Origin: Aquanectria penicillioides | Lineage: Eukaryota > Ascomycota > Sordariomycetes > Hypocreales > Nectriaceae | Reading direction: 5' to 3' | Assembly: GCA_003415625.1 (NCBI GenBank) | Contig: PYIU01000001.1 | Coordinates: forward strand, 3,410,746 to 3,474,745 | Length of the DNA: 64,000 nt | Part shown: positions 1 to 12,800 of the stretch, in pieces | How the letters are laid out: every line of letters starts with the position of its first letter | How positions within the stretch are numbered: the first letter of the stretch is position 1 | The notes under the pieces: generated by a model | What the model saw: the letters and a program-made list of their open reading frames with translations, nothing else | Told to the model about the DNA's origin: nothing | The model's database searches: none | Program-made: the position numbers and the translations under genes

Positions 1-298
1 CTTGCAGCTTGCAGTCAGAGGCAATTTGAGATACCTTGCAACTGTCGGGTTCGTTCCGTCGTCTATGAGCGAAACCAGCTCGACGACGGAAGAAGAGCGT
101 TTCAAACGCTCTGCACTTTCCTGAATGCTGCATCTGAAGGCACTCAAATACAGGTAGATTACCATTGGCATATCAATACTTTCTTTTTGGTGTTCTGTTT
201 CAATCTCTTATAGAACGTAACTTGCAAAGTTTTTTTTGTTATTTAGTTCATCTTATTAGTCCTCATAGACCTATGAGAACATATCAATTTAGATTATT
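1..298. other. left-edge stretch without a recognised gene
   Basis: I see no convincing coding signal, RNA gene or repeat here. It lies at the degraded 3' side of the ankyrin pseudogene and may be its decayed tail, but no ankyrin-like frame can be followed into it. Confidence 0.4.
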
Positions 299-3200
299 TC
301 AAAGGAATCTTAGCACACCAATCCTTGCTGTTTCGTGAATGTCTTGGTGCCAATCTTGACAGCTGTGCTGAAATTTCCCGATGACTGAGAAGTGATTATG
401 CAACTCGACTCGGATAGGCCTGCTCCAGGAGACAAGAAGGAGCAATGCCATCTTCACATTTTCAACCTTAGCAGCATCCACACCCTTCTCAGACGAAACC
501 TAAACGCTGTGAAGCCGCCATGCTTCGCAGCTTCAGTAATAGGTGCCCATCAATTGCCATTGGCATATCAATGTCAGCCCCCGAATCCATCAGAAGTTAG
601 GTGATTTCCAAGTTGCCATATTTTGAAGCTCCATTGAGTTGGGTAGAGCCTTTATCGCCAGCAATTGAAATATCATTCCCGTGTTTCAATAGCGGTTTTA
701 ACACGTCGAGGGGTCCTTTGTGTGAAGCCAGGTCAAGCGGAGTACATCCATCGTGATTTGCGATATTCAAGTCAGCACTCTGCTCCAAGAGCACTTTGAC
801 TACCTCGCAGTGATTGTTGCTTGATGCTCCAGTTATTGCGGTCCAGTTCCCTTGCTTCGACTATTGAGGTAAGCACCATGCTCCAGTAATGACTTGACCA
901 CATGCAAATAGCCATTATTTGCTGACACAATGAGCGGTATCAAACCTTTGTTGCTCTCGCTATTCAATCCAGCGCCTTGCTCCAACAGAAGTTTGACAAG
1001 ATCTAAATGGTTGTTGTTCGAAGCAGTGCATAGCGGGGTCCATATATCACTCTGCCATGGCTCAAACAATGGTTATTCAATCGTCGTGAAGCAGTTTCTG
1101 GAGTGGGGTACTGATGTTTCTGCTACAATAATCGATGGGTGGACTTCACTAAACCTAGCTACAGACACTAGTGACTTAGAAACAGTCAAGTTTTGATGAA
1201 ATCAGGAGTTGATATCACAATGGCAGCCAGAGGAGTCCTTCCACCATGGGGTGCAATTGCGAAATCCGCATTCAATTCCAACAATGGCTTTACCACTTTT
1301 ACATGGCAACTCTCTAGAGCGCAGTTGAACGGGGTCCATCCATTGTTGTTCGCAATGTTTATGCCGTCTCCTCCTTCCAACAGCAGTCTCACCACCTCCA
1401 GGTGACCCTGCTTTGAAGAAAAATTAAGTGGGTCCCATCCTCCATTATTCACAATATCAAGGTCAACCCCGTGTTCCAAAAGTAGTTTCACTACTTGTGA
1501 GTGACCGCCATCTTCAGCCGAGTTCAGGGGAGTCCATCTATATACGTTAGTCAATGTAAGGTCTGCGTGGTGTTTTAGTGGAATTTTAGTAATGCCCAGA
1601 TGCCCTTTTGTAACAGCAACATATAAAGGGGATCCAGCTGTCAGTGCTCGCAAAGTCGAGACCGGCCCCCCCCCCTCTTCATAAGGTATGCTACTCCGGG
1701 AGCACAATCCGTCGATGAAGCGGCCAAGAGCGCAGATATTTTTGAAAAATCAACACTGTCCATTTATACTATTCCACCTTACAATGAATATACCATTGTC
1801 TCCATTAGCCCTAATAAACTGACATAAAATAGCTTGCTTCCGTCTGTGATGTCTACTTGGTATTTAGCATGTCTTATTGAAACCCGGCCTCAACCTGGCT
1901 TTTCCATTGCTCCCAAGGGATTTTTTTCCGTACAGAAAGTATTCATACAGTCAATGGCTTGTGCAGTATTATCTCCGCCTCGCTTGATGTGTCTATGCTA
2001 TAAAGAAACGGCGTGTTGGCGAAAGACGCGAGTAGTTGGTGTATTCGTTTCAACCGAAGTTTCATCCCACATTTGGGCGAAGTTCAAGTAGCGAAGACAA
2101 GCCATAGCGAAGGTGTTTATTTGTGTCGCCTCTTTCTTATGCAATTTCTCGTTCGCAATTAATTTCTCTACTAGGATGAATTCATGACAGAAGAGGTATT
2201 GTTTGATTGAGAAGTGGGTTGAATGGATGGTCAATGACACTAGCTCTGAACTCTGTCCCCGCGTTTCAACCAGCCGCGGTCCACAGAGTTCTAAAATCTC
2301 CGATCGAATTCATTCTTCGTCAATTTCATCCGATAGGTCATCTTCAGAAATTTCCTCACATTCTTCATCAGTGAGAATGAGTACCTCTATGATCGAGGCC
2401 ACAGTCAGTGGGCGTAGTGCAAAGGTAGCCCATCTTAAGATAGCCAAAGCACGGTTCCTATCTAGTTCGAGGAGGCTAGATATATTTATCCGGTTCCGGT
2501 AATCCAGATCTGTCAACCTTGTGGGTGCTCGGTCGATTGTTCGACAAAATGATCCCAGACTTTATCCACCCCTAGTTGTTCTTCGAGTATTCTGATACCA
2601 AGAAACATGGACTCAAATCGATCCACAATGCGAGTTGATAACTCATCGCGCTGTGACTAGCTTTTGTTGTGTAGCTTTCGGTTCACAATGCTTTGTGCAA
2701 ATCGCATTGTGTCATCTTTGACATCTCTTGGGCCAATCGAGAAATCAAACAGTGCCCAACACTTTGCAGGCCCACTCATAATCCCATCTCGTATTTCAGG
2801 TCTATTGCGACTTCCGACGGTAAGTTGGAATGGGGTCGAAAGGAATTGTTTGAGGGATGTGAAGAGTTGTGCGATCGATTGTTGATAATTGGACTTACAG
2901 TATTGCCCCGTTCTTCCACACTCATCGAGACCGTCAACAACAAAAAATATAAGCTGGTACAGTCTTCACAATAATTTGAAAGAGACTCTTGATACTTTCA
3001 AGTGATATGGTGCGTCCGTCACTAGCATCCCACTGTGCAAATGCAAGCTCGAACACCTGCTTGTTCTCAGAGATGACTTTGGTAAGACCAGGATCTTATG
3101 ATCGCAAACGGATCCGCCCGAGTTTGTAGGTCGAATGAGAAAAATAATTATACGCAACTACATGATCCGCGGATTAAAGGTACTCGATGATCTTAGCAGA

Positions 3201-3449
3201 GAGTATTGTTTTCCCATATCCAGCTAGGCCATAAACCCATAAGACGGCTTTTTTCAAGAGCGACTGTAACTTCTCCCGATTTTTAAAGTTGTGTCGGTGA
3301 AGAATCAAGTGCCAACTGTCATTTAATCTTCTCGAGACGAAATTGTCGTACATTGCGTTGGTCCACATTGTTCTACTTACTGAGCAAGTTCCGCCTTGGA
3401 CTCGTCTTGGCTCATCGGATTCGCTCTCAAGTACACAGGGCGAAAACAT
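299..3449 (-). pseudogene. NACHT-ankyrin (NLR-like) pseudogene
   Basis: Read on the minus strand, several frames together spell a fungal STAND/NLR-type protein. Near 3,180-3,250 is a P-loop (GLAGYGKT). Around 2,915-2,960 is a Walker-B-like FFVVDGLDEC, reached only after a frame change. At 2,310-2,516 is a post-NACHT segment (RWATFALRPLTVASI), and from about 1,707 down to about 300 there are ankyrin repeats (for example VVKLLLEHGVDLDIVNNGG). The frame is lost many times: stops and shifts separate every block, and one ankyrin segment lies on the opposite strand (1,062-1,235). Such genes act in non-self recognition and regulated cell death in fungi, but this copy cannot make a full protein. Family call is firm from the P-loop, Walker B and ankyrin signatures; the N-terminal effector domain is not identifiable. 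Confidence 0.8.
1062..1235 (+). other. inverted ankyrin-repeat segment inside the pseudogene
   Basis: Ankyrin-like protein is encoded on the plus strand here (VVKQFLEWGTDVSATIIDGW, then LMKSGVDIT after a one-base shift at about 1,196), while the ankyrin repeats on both sides (833-1,069 and 1,240-1,707) are on the minus strand. This is best explained by a local inversion of roughly 150-175 bp during decay of the gene. Breakpoints are estimated from where the ankyrin pattern changes strand. Confidence 0.7.
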
Positions 3450-5050
3450 GCCTTTTTTTTCTCTTTCTCCTATGCAACAGCGTTTTCAGCGGCGATTGAG
3501 AGTTGTTGTATCAAGTCCGGAACTCTTTTTAGTTGCTGTGTTTTTATTGCTCGGTAAGCGCTTGATTGGATGTCATGGTTTCCATGATCACGATGACAAT
3601 CGACATCACTTTTCAGTTTTCACAGCAGACACAAAGATGGTATAGGGTAGGGCCCTTTAGAGTACCGACTTCAACATTACATGACACATGTCACTCAGCA
3701 TGAACCAATAGCGTGATTGAATTGACGATTGCAAATAGAAGATTGCATAGAATCTATGAATACATCCCCTTGAGATGAATTAGGCTTGGGAAGAAGCATT
3801 TCCTAGGCTTTGAGACTGGACCTGGCCTTGTTGCGTTAGCATAGACCAAGTTGCTCTAGAGCTTGAAATGGATAAAATGATATAATTCTCGAATGACTGC
3901 ACCAAGAAAGTGCCTGCATGATGAGAAGATGGGGGATTTGGGGGTCAAATGCTCAAGACGATACGATTGACCCGTGTGTCTAGTGTGGTTGTGATTGGCT
4001 TGCAAATACTCACTCCGAAGGATTCACGCCCTGTGCTAGTTGGAGGCTTGGCTAAGTGGGCCTAGATGACCCTTGCAGCTGACGTGAGCCCAAGAGCCCA
4101 AGGAGTCTGGGACGCCCACATGGACCTCGCTCACGCTCCCCAAGTTCTACTCCAAGTCATAATTAGTGGGCGGAGCAGTGAATCACTCGCGATGCCTCTG
4201 TCATAGGAAATCAATATTGCCAGATTTCTACTCCCATTCTGTATTAATACCTGAATTGAAGCCGAAGCCTGTATAGGATGATTCTTGGGCTTTTGGCATT
4301 AACTTTTCTCGTTGATCTGTGCTTGGGATTTATGCACGGAGTAAGTTTTTTTTTTTTTTTTGATGTTTTCTTACTCTATCTAGTCCGTGGATGACTGTTG
4401 GGGCTTGGTCGGAACGATGGCTCACGTGTGCCGACAGGGGAATGGAGGGGAACCTGTCGCACTTACCGGGACCAAGACAGATTGGCGTTGGGGTCGCCTT
4501 GGCCTTACTCACCCCATGCACATTTGGATGGTAAGTCAACTGTAATTTAACACCTGGACGTCTTCCTATCATTTCCTGAGCTCTTCCGCGTTGCTGGGCT
4601 AAAATCCACTCTCAGTTGGTAGTAAATCATCCCTCTGGGAGAAAGATTCAATTTCATGCATACCCCAGATCGTTGAACTATGACTTCTTGGCTTTTCGGT
4701 GACGGGGCTTGTTCGTGTTAGGAAATAATCCATCCAGGATGTAAGACGCCAAGCATCCTACCTTTTGAGTAAAATTTCGGTCGATGTCAATGGGGACTTG
4801 CCTTGGGCATGGAAATACTTGCCTGGAAAGTTGCCAGCTTTTGTTAATTGGTGGTCCAGCTGCCTTGTCGCCCCGTCGCCTACGTAATCCTATCAGTTCC
4901 AGCCTTGTTTTCAGAGAGCAGACGGCCTTCCCAAGATCTAAGTTTCTTCCAACGACCCTTTCAGATTCTTTACACGAGGTTTTGACTTTTGGACCTGCTC
5001 AAGGTTCAGAATTTCCGCGTATTCGACCCAACACAGTGGTTTTGCCCAAG
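3450..5050. other. intergenic stretch
   Basis: No supported gene. It holds a T17-like homopolymer near 4,346-4,362 and the upstream region of the aldehyde dehydrogenase. Short open frames exist on both strands but resemble no family I recognise. Confidence 0.5.
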
Positions 5051-6663
5051 ATGGGGAACACCACCGCTGAGGAATTTGACCAGGCAAGCCTGTCGCCTGC
5101 TGACCAGTGCTCTCGGGCTATGACTAATGATCTAGACAGGCCTACGAAGCCGTTCGAACATCGTTCGCTTCTGGCGTAACAAAGGACAAACTATGGAGGA
5201 GAATGCAGCTCAAGCGCGCCTGGTGGATGATAGAAGATAACAAAGATCGCATCTGCGCTGCGCTGCATGTTGACCTTCACAAGCACCGCCAGGAGAGCCT
5301 GCTCAGCGATTGTACGCTTATCCAATCTGACATCCTAGAGGCACTAGAGAAGCTGGATGAGTGGACAAAAGATGAGCGCCCTGCAAAATCAAGCCCAATT
5401 AACTCCCTCGGCAATGCGACTATTCGCAAAGAGCCACTCGGAGTGGCTTTGATCATTGGTGCTTGGAATTTGCCCTTCGTTCTGCTATTGCAACCAATGA
5501 TTGCAGCAATCGCCGCTGGCTGCGCTATGGTCCTGAAGCCATCTGAAGTTGCAGCTGCTTCTCAGGATTTGTTGATGGAGATCATCCCCGAGTACCTAGA
5601 CCAAAAGTCTATCAGATGTGTGACGGCTGGACCTGTGGAGATGGGCCACATACTGGACCACCAATTTGACCACATATTCTACACTGGTTCAGCCAAAACG
5701 GCCAAGATCATTCACGCTGCTGCCGCGAAACATCTTACTCCGGTCACTCTCGAGTTGGGAGGCCAAAACCCCGCCATTGTCACCGCATCAGCGGAGATGG
5801 ATCTCACTGCCAAGCACCTCGCAAGCACAAAGTTCATGAACGCCGGCCAGGTATGTACAAAATACGCCATGTCATTGGAGAATATGCATTGATTCTCGCC
5901 CACATAGATATGTACCAATGTAAATCATATATTGGTTGATCCAACTGTAAGAGAAGCATTGGTCACAGGATTAATGGAGCATTTTGACACATTCCGAGGA
6001 GGTAAAGACGTTAAGCCAGATCACTACACCCATGTTGTCAACGGTCGCCGTTTCGACCAACTGGAGGAACTCCTCAAGAACACATCAGGCAAGATCATTT
6101 ATGGTGGTGAACGAGATCGTGACACTCGATTCTTCGCCCCTACTATTGTTGTGGACGTCAAGCCAGGCGACTCCCTCCTTTCAGAAGAGATCTTTGGGCC
6201 TATTCTTCCAATCGTTGATGCAGATATTGAAACTGCTATCAAGTTCACCAACGGGCTAGGTCATGCCCTGGCAATCTATGCATTCACAAATGATGCCTCT
6301 GAGAAGACCCGCATCCTTGACCAGACTCAATCGGGCGGCGTTACGTTCAACGACTGCGCACTGCATGCGGCTGCGCAAGAAGCTCCATTTGGCGGAGTTG
6401 GTAGTTCTGGACAAGGCTACTATCACGGGCGCTACGGGTTTCTAACCTTCACGCACCTACGTACTCACATTGATGCATTACCCACCTGGATGGAGGCCAT
6501 CATTCAGGCCCGGTATCCGCCATACACGGAAGAGAAGATCGCACAACTGGCCCCCCTCGTGAAGCCTCCGTTTGATAGAGAAGGAAATGATATTAAACTA
6601 GGCTCCTCCTTATTTCAATGGGTCGCCGGCATGATTGGGCTTGGGAGCGGCAGATCTAGCTAG
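5051..6663 (+). CDS. NAD(P)-dependent aldehyde dehydrogenase (class-3 / fatty-aldehyde type)
   Basis: Three exons: 5051-5083, 5140-5850 and 5908-6663, giving 499 residues, normal for the family. The enzyme oxidises an aldehyde to the carboxylate; the substrate cannot be read from sequence. Visible motifs are AYEAVRTSF and LKRAWWMIEDN near the start, the LELGGQNPAIV segment with the general-base Glu, the catalytic Cys in NAGQICTN (completed across intron 2), EEIFGPILPI, and the C-terminal FGGVGSSGQGYYHG. Intron 1 (5084-5139) has a GC donor (CAG/GCAAGC) and a CTAAT branch site; intron 2 (5851-5907) has GTATGT. The start at 5051 was chosen because MGNTTAEEFDQ joined to AYEAVR resembles known fungal homologues; an in-frame upstream extension to 4784 is unlikely. 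Fungal relatives include beta-apo-4'-carotenal oxygenases and fatty-aldehyde dehydrogenases. Both flanking regions carry pseudogenes. Confidence 0.9.
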
Positions 6664-7971
6664 GTTTGAGGAGCCCCACGTCACTTTGGGTGCTGCTTTG
6701 TTTGAGGGACTCCATCAGTCTTCCATATCACAGAAAATGAACGCACAATGAAATTTTAAATTTGAGCAATTATGGAACGAGTTGGTCGGTTTGGGACAGG
6801 GCCAGTCTAGGCATCTTCATGCTGGGGCTTAGATGGTTGATGAAGGATTATTGTTTCGTCAATTCGCTTTTGTTGTTACTACCTGAACATACTTAAACTC
6901 ATATAATACAACTCGCCAGTTGACTTCTTCAAACGCTGCTCTCGATGTCTCAGTCAATGCCCGCCCTGGACCTGATGTGTCTTATCTAAGTGCATCAGGA
7001 CGAGTTCATGATAAACAGAAGGAATTCCGGTACTTCTCAGATGATATGATAAATATAAAAAGAATTCCGCATCAGATGTATACTTGATGAAGCACTTAGA
7101 GACAAGTCGAAGGCGCCAAAGCAACTCTATGAATGAAAACATTCGCAGACCCGCAGCTTGTCTGGAGATTTCGAGATTGATGCGGTGGTTTTGGTTATTC
7201 ATTTCGCCCTCGGGTTCCATTACCCATTGTATCAGATGGGTACTGGCTTATTCCTCCTACAAGCCCACCCCGGCGCTGCGTTGTATGCTGGAGTGTCTGC
7301 AGCATCAAATCACAGGAGGATGCGTATCCACAGACTTCCTTCCACATTTGTCAATCAACCCGTTTACCGCCTAGAGAGGGCTTACAAATTCACCTCCGAT
7401 TCATCTCATCTCAGAGACAGCGACTATGCTTCGTATTGAATGCAGTTTCTTGACCTCTCGGAGTATGTAGATTTGAAACACCGGCAGCATATGCATCCTG
7501 TAGGCAAACTTGGTCACAAAGTCGTTGCTGATTGGCCCATACTGCTGCCCTGGCTGCTGTTATAGCTACTGGGAGTTATTTTCGAGATGCCGAAGGATGT
7601 GGTCATCAGCCTTGATGAAAACCGAAGATTATCTTTGGACCGTAGGGGTCTGAGGTTGTTGTTGTGGGTGCAGAATCAGAAATTGAACTAGGTGGCCGAC
7701 GTTCTGACCTACTCCTATCACATTTAGCTAAGGTGGGAAATTTCTGCGACTGATTCGTGTTCTTGATCTCTAATTAGTTATCCTTAGAGAGAAACTCTGG
7801 ATTTGCCGAGTGGAGCTGGTTGCAACGGGAGAGAATTGTTGATCTAGGGTGTGAGACACCAGCCTGACCTTTATCTGACTAAAAACAATGTGCGCTGAGA
7901 TTTGACAGATCACTGATAGAAGACCACTGTGCCGATTTCGCATTGAACTAGGTTGTTTCGTCGATAGGTAC
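6664..7971. other. intergenic stretch
   Basis: Downstream region of the aldehyde dehydrogenase. I see no supported gene, RNA or repeat; short open frames do not resemble known families. Confidence 0.5.
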
Positions 7972-8430
7972 ATGCCGAGACGACTGCATGGGCAACAACC
8001 AAGTGAAGAAATCTATAGCCGTGTCGTTGATGTGAAAGTCCCTTTCGACTCAGCGTGTTGTCAACCTTTCATTCTTTGCGTCACTCAAGCCCGCCAACCG
8101 ATGCCCGGCCGGCATGAAGCGCACCTGCAGCTGCGCTTCTCGATCCGGCACGGCCTTCGGAAGATCCTGCCGCAGGGCTAGTCGGGCGAGGCGCCGTTTG
8201 AGCTAGCCTGCGGCTCATCCTACTACTCTCACGGTGAGTTCATCAACGGCTGGCTGCCCGAGGCGGTTGAGAACATGCTGCTGCCAACCGATAAGCGAGA
8301 GCTTGCTGGTGTCCACGGGCCGGCCGGCGCTTACAATGCGGGGGTCCCTGTGCGGTGCCGAGAATCCCCGGACGCGGATCCGGAGCATCAGCGACTACGA
8401 GGAGAGCCGAACGCTTGTAGGTCTGAGCTG
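7972..8430 (+). pseudogene. remnant of a DUF1996-like secreted protein
   Basis: One frame reads LQLRFSIRHGLRKILPQG, hits an amber stop at 8179-8181 where a Trp would fit, then continues with SGEAPFELACGSSYYSHGEF and INGWLPEAVENML up to about 8,380. A further frame shift then gives SISDYEESRTL. This resembles, from memory, the C-terminal part of fungal secreted DUF1996 proteins (HGDFINGW-type motif). The local GC content is higher than its surroundings. Only the tail survives; no start or signal peptide is visible. The family name is an inference. Confidence 0.45.
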
Positions 8431-8440
8431 AGGGAGGGAA

Positions 8441-9107
8441 CGGATGTAGTGTGTTGCTTAGTCCACGAAATTATTCGCGCCGATTTGAAGCAATTGAGTG
8501 GCATCTACTGGCTAAAATCTCAAAATTGACATGTGCATCAAGGGTCGTTTCACATTCGCACGTATTTTCTCACGATGAATGCATGGTGAGAAGTTGGAAG
8601 AACGAATTTGAATTTGTGCTACAGAGCCCCACTATTTTTGTTGGACGGTGAGTCGCAGAACGAGAGAGAGTCCTTCTGAGAAAAAAAAACACAAACTGGA
8701 TACAGGCGAATACAAAGATGGCATTTCGACATACTGGTCATGAGTAGCTCAAAGAGTGTGCGAGTCATATCATCAAGAAGACCTAACAATCGTGATGCAA
8801 AACACCCCAAACTCCGCTTACGCGATTAGACATAGCTCGAGTTTCGCTGCATGAAAAAAAATATGCCGTTTCGAAATTGACAGGGAAAATACAAGACGGA
8901 TGACACAGGAAAGAATAGAGCAGCCCAGAGGTTAAGACATAGAAAAAGACAATGGTTTGACAGTCTGGTTTTGAAGACAAGTAAGGAAATGGTTTGGGTT
9001 TTTTTTCTTCTCCCACAGACAGTAATCTGCCTGTGCGGAGAAGAGTTCAAAAGATATCGCGCTTAGCTTTTGCAAGATGCGATGGTAGTCCGGTGGAAGT
9101 GTCTGGT
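8441..9107. other. 3' flank of the giant gene
   Basis: AT-rich region with several A/T homopolymers (about 8,682, 8,851 and 9,000), presumably holding the 3' UTR of the giant minus-strand gene. No other gene is supported. Confidence 0.45.
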
Positions 9108-12100
9108 TCACAGACAGAGACCGAGAACGCAAACGCACAGGCCGAGTGCGGTACATACGGCACCACAGTCGGCCGCTGAGCCGCATGCGCGAGACTTGCA
9201 CTGGCCGCTGGTACATACTTCGTTGGTTCCGCACTGGGAATCCTCAGTGCATGAGGTACATATTCCGCCGACGCAGGTTTCAGTACCGCTGCACGAGGAT
9301 CTGGATGTGCAAGCGCCACAGGCGCCGGTGAGGGAGCCTTGAGGATAGATGCAGACCTGGCCTCCGCTGCACTCAACCGTCGCTGAACAGCCGACGCAAC
9401 GGCCGTCGCTACAGACTGTGCCGCCGGTGCATCCCGCATTGGAAGTACATCCGGCGTCGCAGGTGCCGCTGTTACAAATGCCGCCGGCGGAAATGGCAGC
9501 ACATTGAGAGTCGGTCAAACAGGCGCCACAGGTGTTGAGGGCTCCGCAAACCTGACCAATTGGGCATTGAGAACCTGACGAGCAGGTGGTACAGAGGCCG
9601 CTGGTGCAAACCAGTCCACCAGTGCAGCTCGTTGACGTGCATGCCGTGATGCACGACCCGAGGTCGTCGCAGGCATAGCCGGAGTCGCACTGGGAGCTGG
9701 AGGAACAGGTGGTGCATTGGCCAGACACGCAGGCTTGTCCAGTAGCGCACTCGGAGTTGGCTGTGCAGGCCTGGCAGTGTCCAGATATACAGGCCAGTTG
9801 AGAACTGCAGGCCAAGTTGGAGACACAGCCGGCCGAGCAGACGCCGCTGTTGCACACGTTGCCAGGGGTGATGCTGCTACACTCGGTGTCGGATGTGCAG
9901 GCGGTACAGACGCCGCTGGAACAGACCTGGCCAGCGGAACACTGGGAGGCCGAGGTGCATGCTTCGCAGCGTCCAGCTACACAAGCTTGTCCACCTGTAC
10001 ATGCCGAGTTGCTTAAGCAGGCAGCGCCGCAGACACCGCCGTTGCAAACTTGTCCAGGGACCGCGAGACTGCACTCGGTGTCGGACGTGCAAGCGCCGCA
10101 AGAACCAGAGGCACAGACTTGACCGGTGGCGCACTGGGCGGACAAAGTACAGGCGGTGCAGTGGCCGCCCACGCATACTTGGCCGGCGCTGCAGTCCGCA
10201 CCAGCAGAGCAAGCTGCTATGCAAAGGCCACCACTACAAACTTGGCCTGAATTGCACTGCGCATCGAGCGTGCAAGCACCGCATGCTCCAAGGGCACACA
10301 CCTGGTTGACGTCACACTGTGCGGTGGTTGTGCAAGTAGTACAGCGGCCGCTAGCACATACTTGACCGTTGGTGCAGGCGCTGTTGGACGAGCATCCACT
10401 AACACAGGTGCCGCCGTTGCAGATATCGCCAGCGGTGATGCTGCTGCACTGTGTATCGAGCAGGCAAGCGGTGCAGGATCCGCTGGAACAGATCTGGCCG
10501 CTGGTGCATTGGGACGCGGCCGTGCAAGGAATGCACAGGCCGGCTGAGCAGACCTGGCCGTTGCTGCAGCTGGCGTTGGAGGTGCAGGCTGCAATGCAGA
10601 GGCCGTTGCTGCAGACTTGGTCAGGGGCGCACTGGGGGTCGGATGTGCAGGCAGAGCAGGACCCGGACAGGCAGACTTGGCCGGTGATGCACTGGCTGGT
10701 GGAGTCACAGGTGCCGCAGAAGCCCGATGCCCCACAGACCTGGCCGCCGGAGCACTGCGCGTTGGAAGTGCAGCCAGCATGGCAGAGGCCGCTGCTGCAG
10801 ACCTGTCCTGAGTCGCAGTCACCGTTGCCGGTACATGGTGTGCAGGAACCACTATTGCAGATGAGACCCGCAGAGCACTGTGAGTTGGCCGTGCAAGCTG
10901 TACAGTGGCCTCCGGGGGAGCAGATCTGGCCGCTGGAGCATTGCGAGTTGGACGAGCAGGTAGGCGTGCAAGCGCCGTTGGAGCAGTACTGGCCGACACC
11001 CAGGTTGCACTGGAGATCGTCGGTGCAGGCAGAGCAGAGGCCGAGGAGACAGGCCTGATTGTTGCTACAGTCTGAGTTGCCTGTGCAAGCGACGCAGAAT
11101 CCCGACTTGCACACCTTGCCGCCACTGCACTGCGAGTTGGCTGTGCAGCCGGTGTGGCAGATGCCGTTTTCACAAACCAGGCTATTGTCGCCGCACTGCG
11201 AGCTGAGGGTACAGGCGTCGCATGATCCGAGAGTGCAGACCTGTCCGGTGCTGCAGTCCGAGTTGTCGGTACAAGCCACACAGAAGCCTGACTTGCACAC
11301 TTGGCCGAAGGAGCACGAGGAGGAGGACGTGCAGGCGGGAATGCAGAGTCCACTGCTGCAGACGTAGCCGCTGGAGCATTGACCACTGGCCGTGCATGAA
11401 CCACACGATCCTGAGACACAGGCCTGGCCCACGGTGCAATCCGAGGTGGCAGAGCACCCCACGCAGTGACCAGACTGACAGACCTGACCAACGCCGCAGC
11501 TGAGGTTGGAGGTGCAACCCAGGGAGCAGAGGCCGCTGGTGCATACGTAGCCGGAGGTGGTGCAGTCACCGTCGCCAGAGCAGTTCTCACAGCTGCCAGA
11601 CTTGCAAACTTGTCCCGTGTTGCACTCGGACGAGGCAGTACAGGCGCCACAGAGGCCGCCGGAGCAGACTTGGCCAGTGGAGCAGGCCGCGTTGGACAAG
11701 CAGGCCGCGTGGCAGATACCTTTGTCGCATACCTGGCCGAGTTCGCACTGAAGCGAGTTTGTGCAAGCGCCGCAAGAGCCTTCGACACAAGTCTGGCCCG
11801 TTCCGCAATCTGAGTTGAGAAGACAGGCCTCGCATCGTCCATTGGAGCAGATCTGGCCACCGGTGCACTGGGCGTTGGATGTGCAGGTGGCTTGACAGGC
11901 GCCCGAGATACAGACCTGGCCTATGCTACACTGCGTGTCGAGAGTGCAGGGGGCGCAGAGGCCAAGAACACAAGCCTGGCCAGTGGCACACTGAGCGTTA
12001 GTCGTGCACCCGGTGCACACTCCGAGGATACAGGCCTGGCCGTCAGTGCACTGGGAGTTGGACGTGCAGCCAGGGGCGCAGACGCCGAGAGTGCAAATGT

Positions 12101-12800
12101 TCCCGGTACCACAGTCCGAGTTCTGTGTGCAGATGTCGCACCGGCCGGATTTGCAAGTTTGGCCAGTGGGACACTGGGAGATGTCAGTGCAATCGCTGCA
12201 GGCGCCGTCGGTGCACACTTGTCCGTTGACGCATTGGTTGCTGTTCGTGCAGCCGCCGCAGACGCCAGAGTCACAAATCTGACCGGAGGGACACTGGGAG
12301 GTGATCAAGCATGAGCGACAAAGGCCGCTGATACAAACTAAGCCGTTGAGGCACGGGTTGTTGGCGGAGCAGGATGGAGTGCTGCTGATTACGCATTGTC
12401 CATTATGGCATGCCTTACCCGCTCCGCACTGGCTGTCGAGGACGCAGTTCGCGCAGACACCAGCAGGGCAGATTTGACCATTGCTGCACTGGGAATCGGA
12501 GACGCAGAGCGTGAGGAGGTTGGGAAGGCAGTTACCGAGCTGGCAGATCTGGGCTGCCGAGCATTGCGATGTCGATGTGCAGCTCTTCAGAGGAGAATCC
12601 ACACAGAGACCAGCGGTACAGACTTGCCCAGTGCCGCAGCTATTATCAGTGCATGCAGCAACACACTGGCCAAACTGGCAGACCTGGCCGGAGCTGCAGG
12701 TACTGCTAGTGCGGCATCCAGTGAGGCAATTGCCGAATTGGCAGATCTGAGTGGAAGCACAGTTGCCGTCGTCAGTGCACTGGGCGCGGCGCGCTGATGC
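9108..12800 (-). repeat. C-terminal field of short (about 22-residue) cysteine modules
   Basis: About 1,230 codons in one frame consist of modules such as CTSNAQCSGGQVC followed by SGxCxxC. They lack the LP-x-x-L linker of the main array, so the repeat drops from about 25 to about 22 residues and the four-module periodicity is lost. The chain ends CGAVCTALGLCVCVLGLCL before TGA, a Cys-rich tail with no anchor signal. Confidence 0.85.

Noticed and set aside
4784..5050. In-frame N-terminal extension of the aldehyde dehydrogenase
   Set aside because: The 89 extra codons resemble no part of the family, while MGNTTAEEFDQ at 5051 fits the usual fungal start and gives the normal length.
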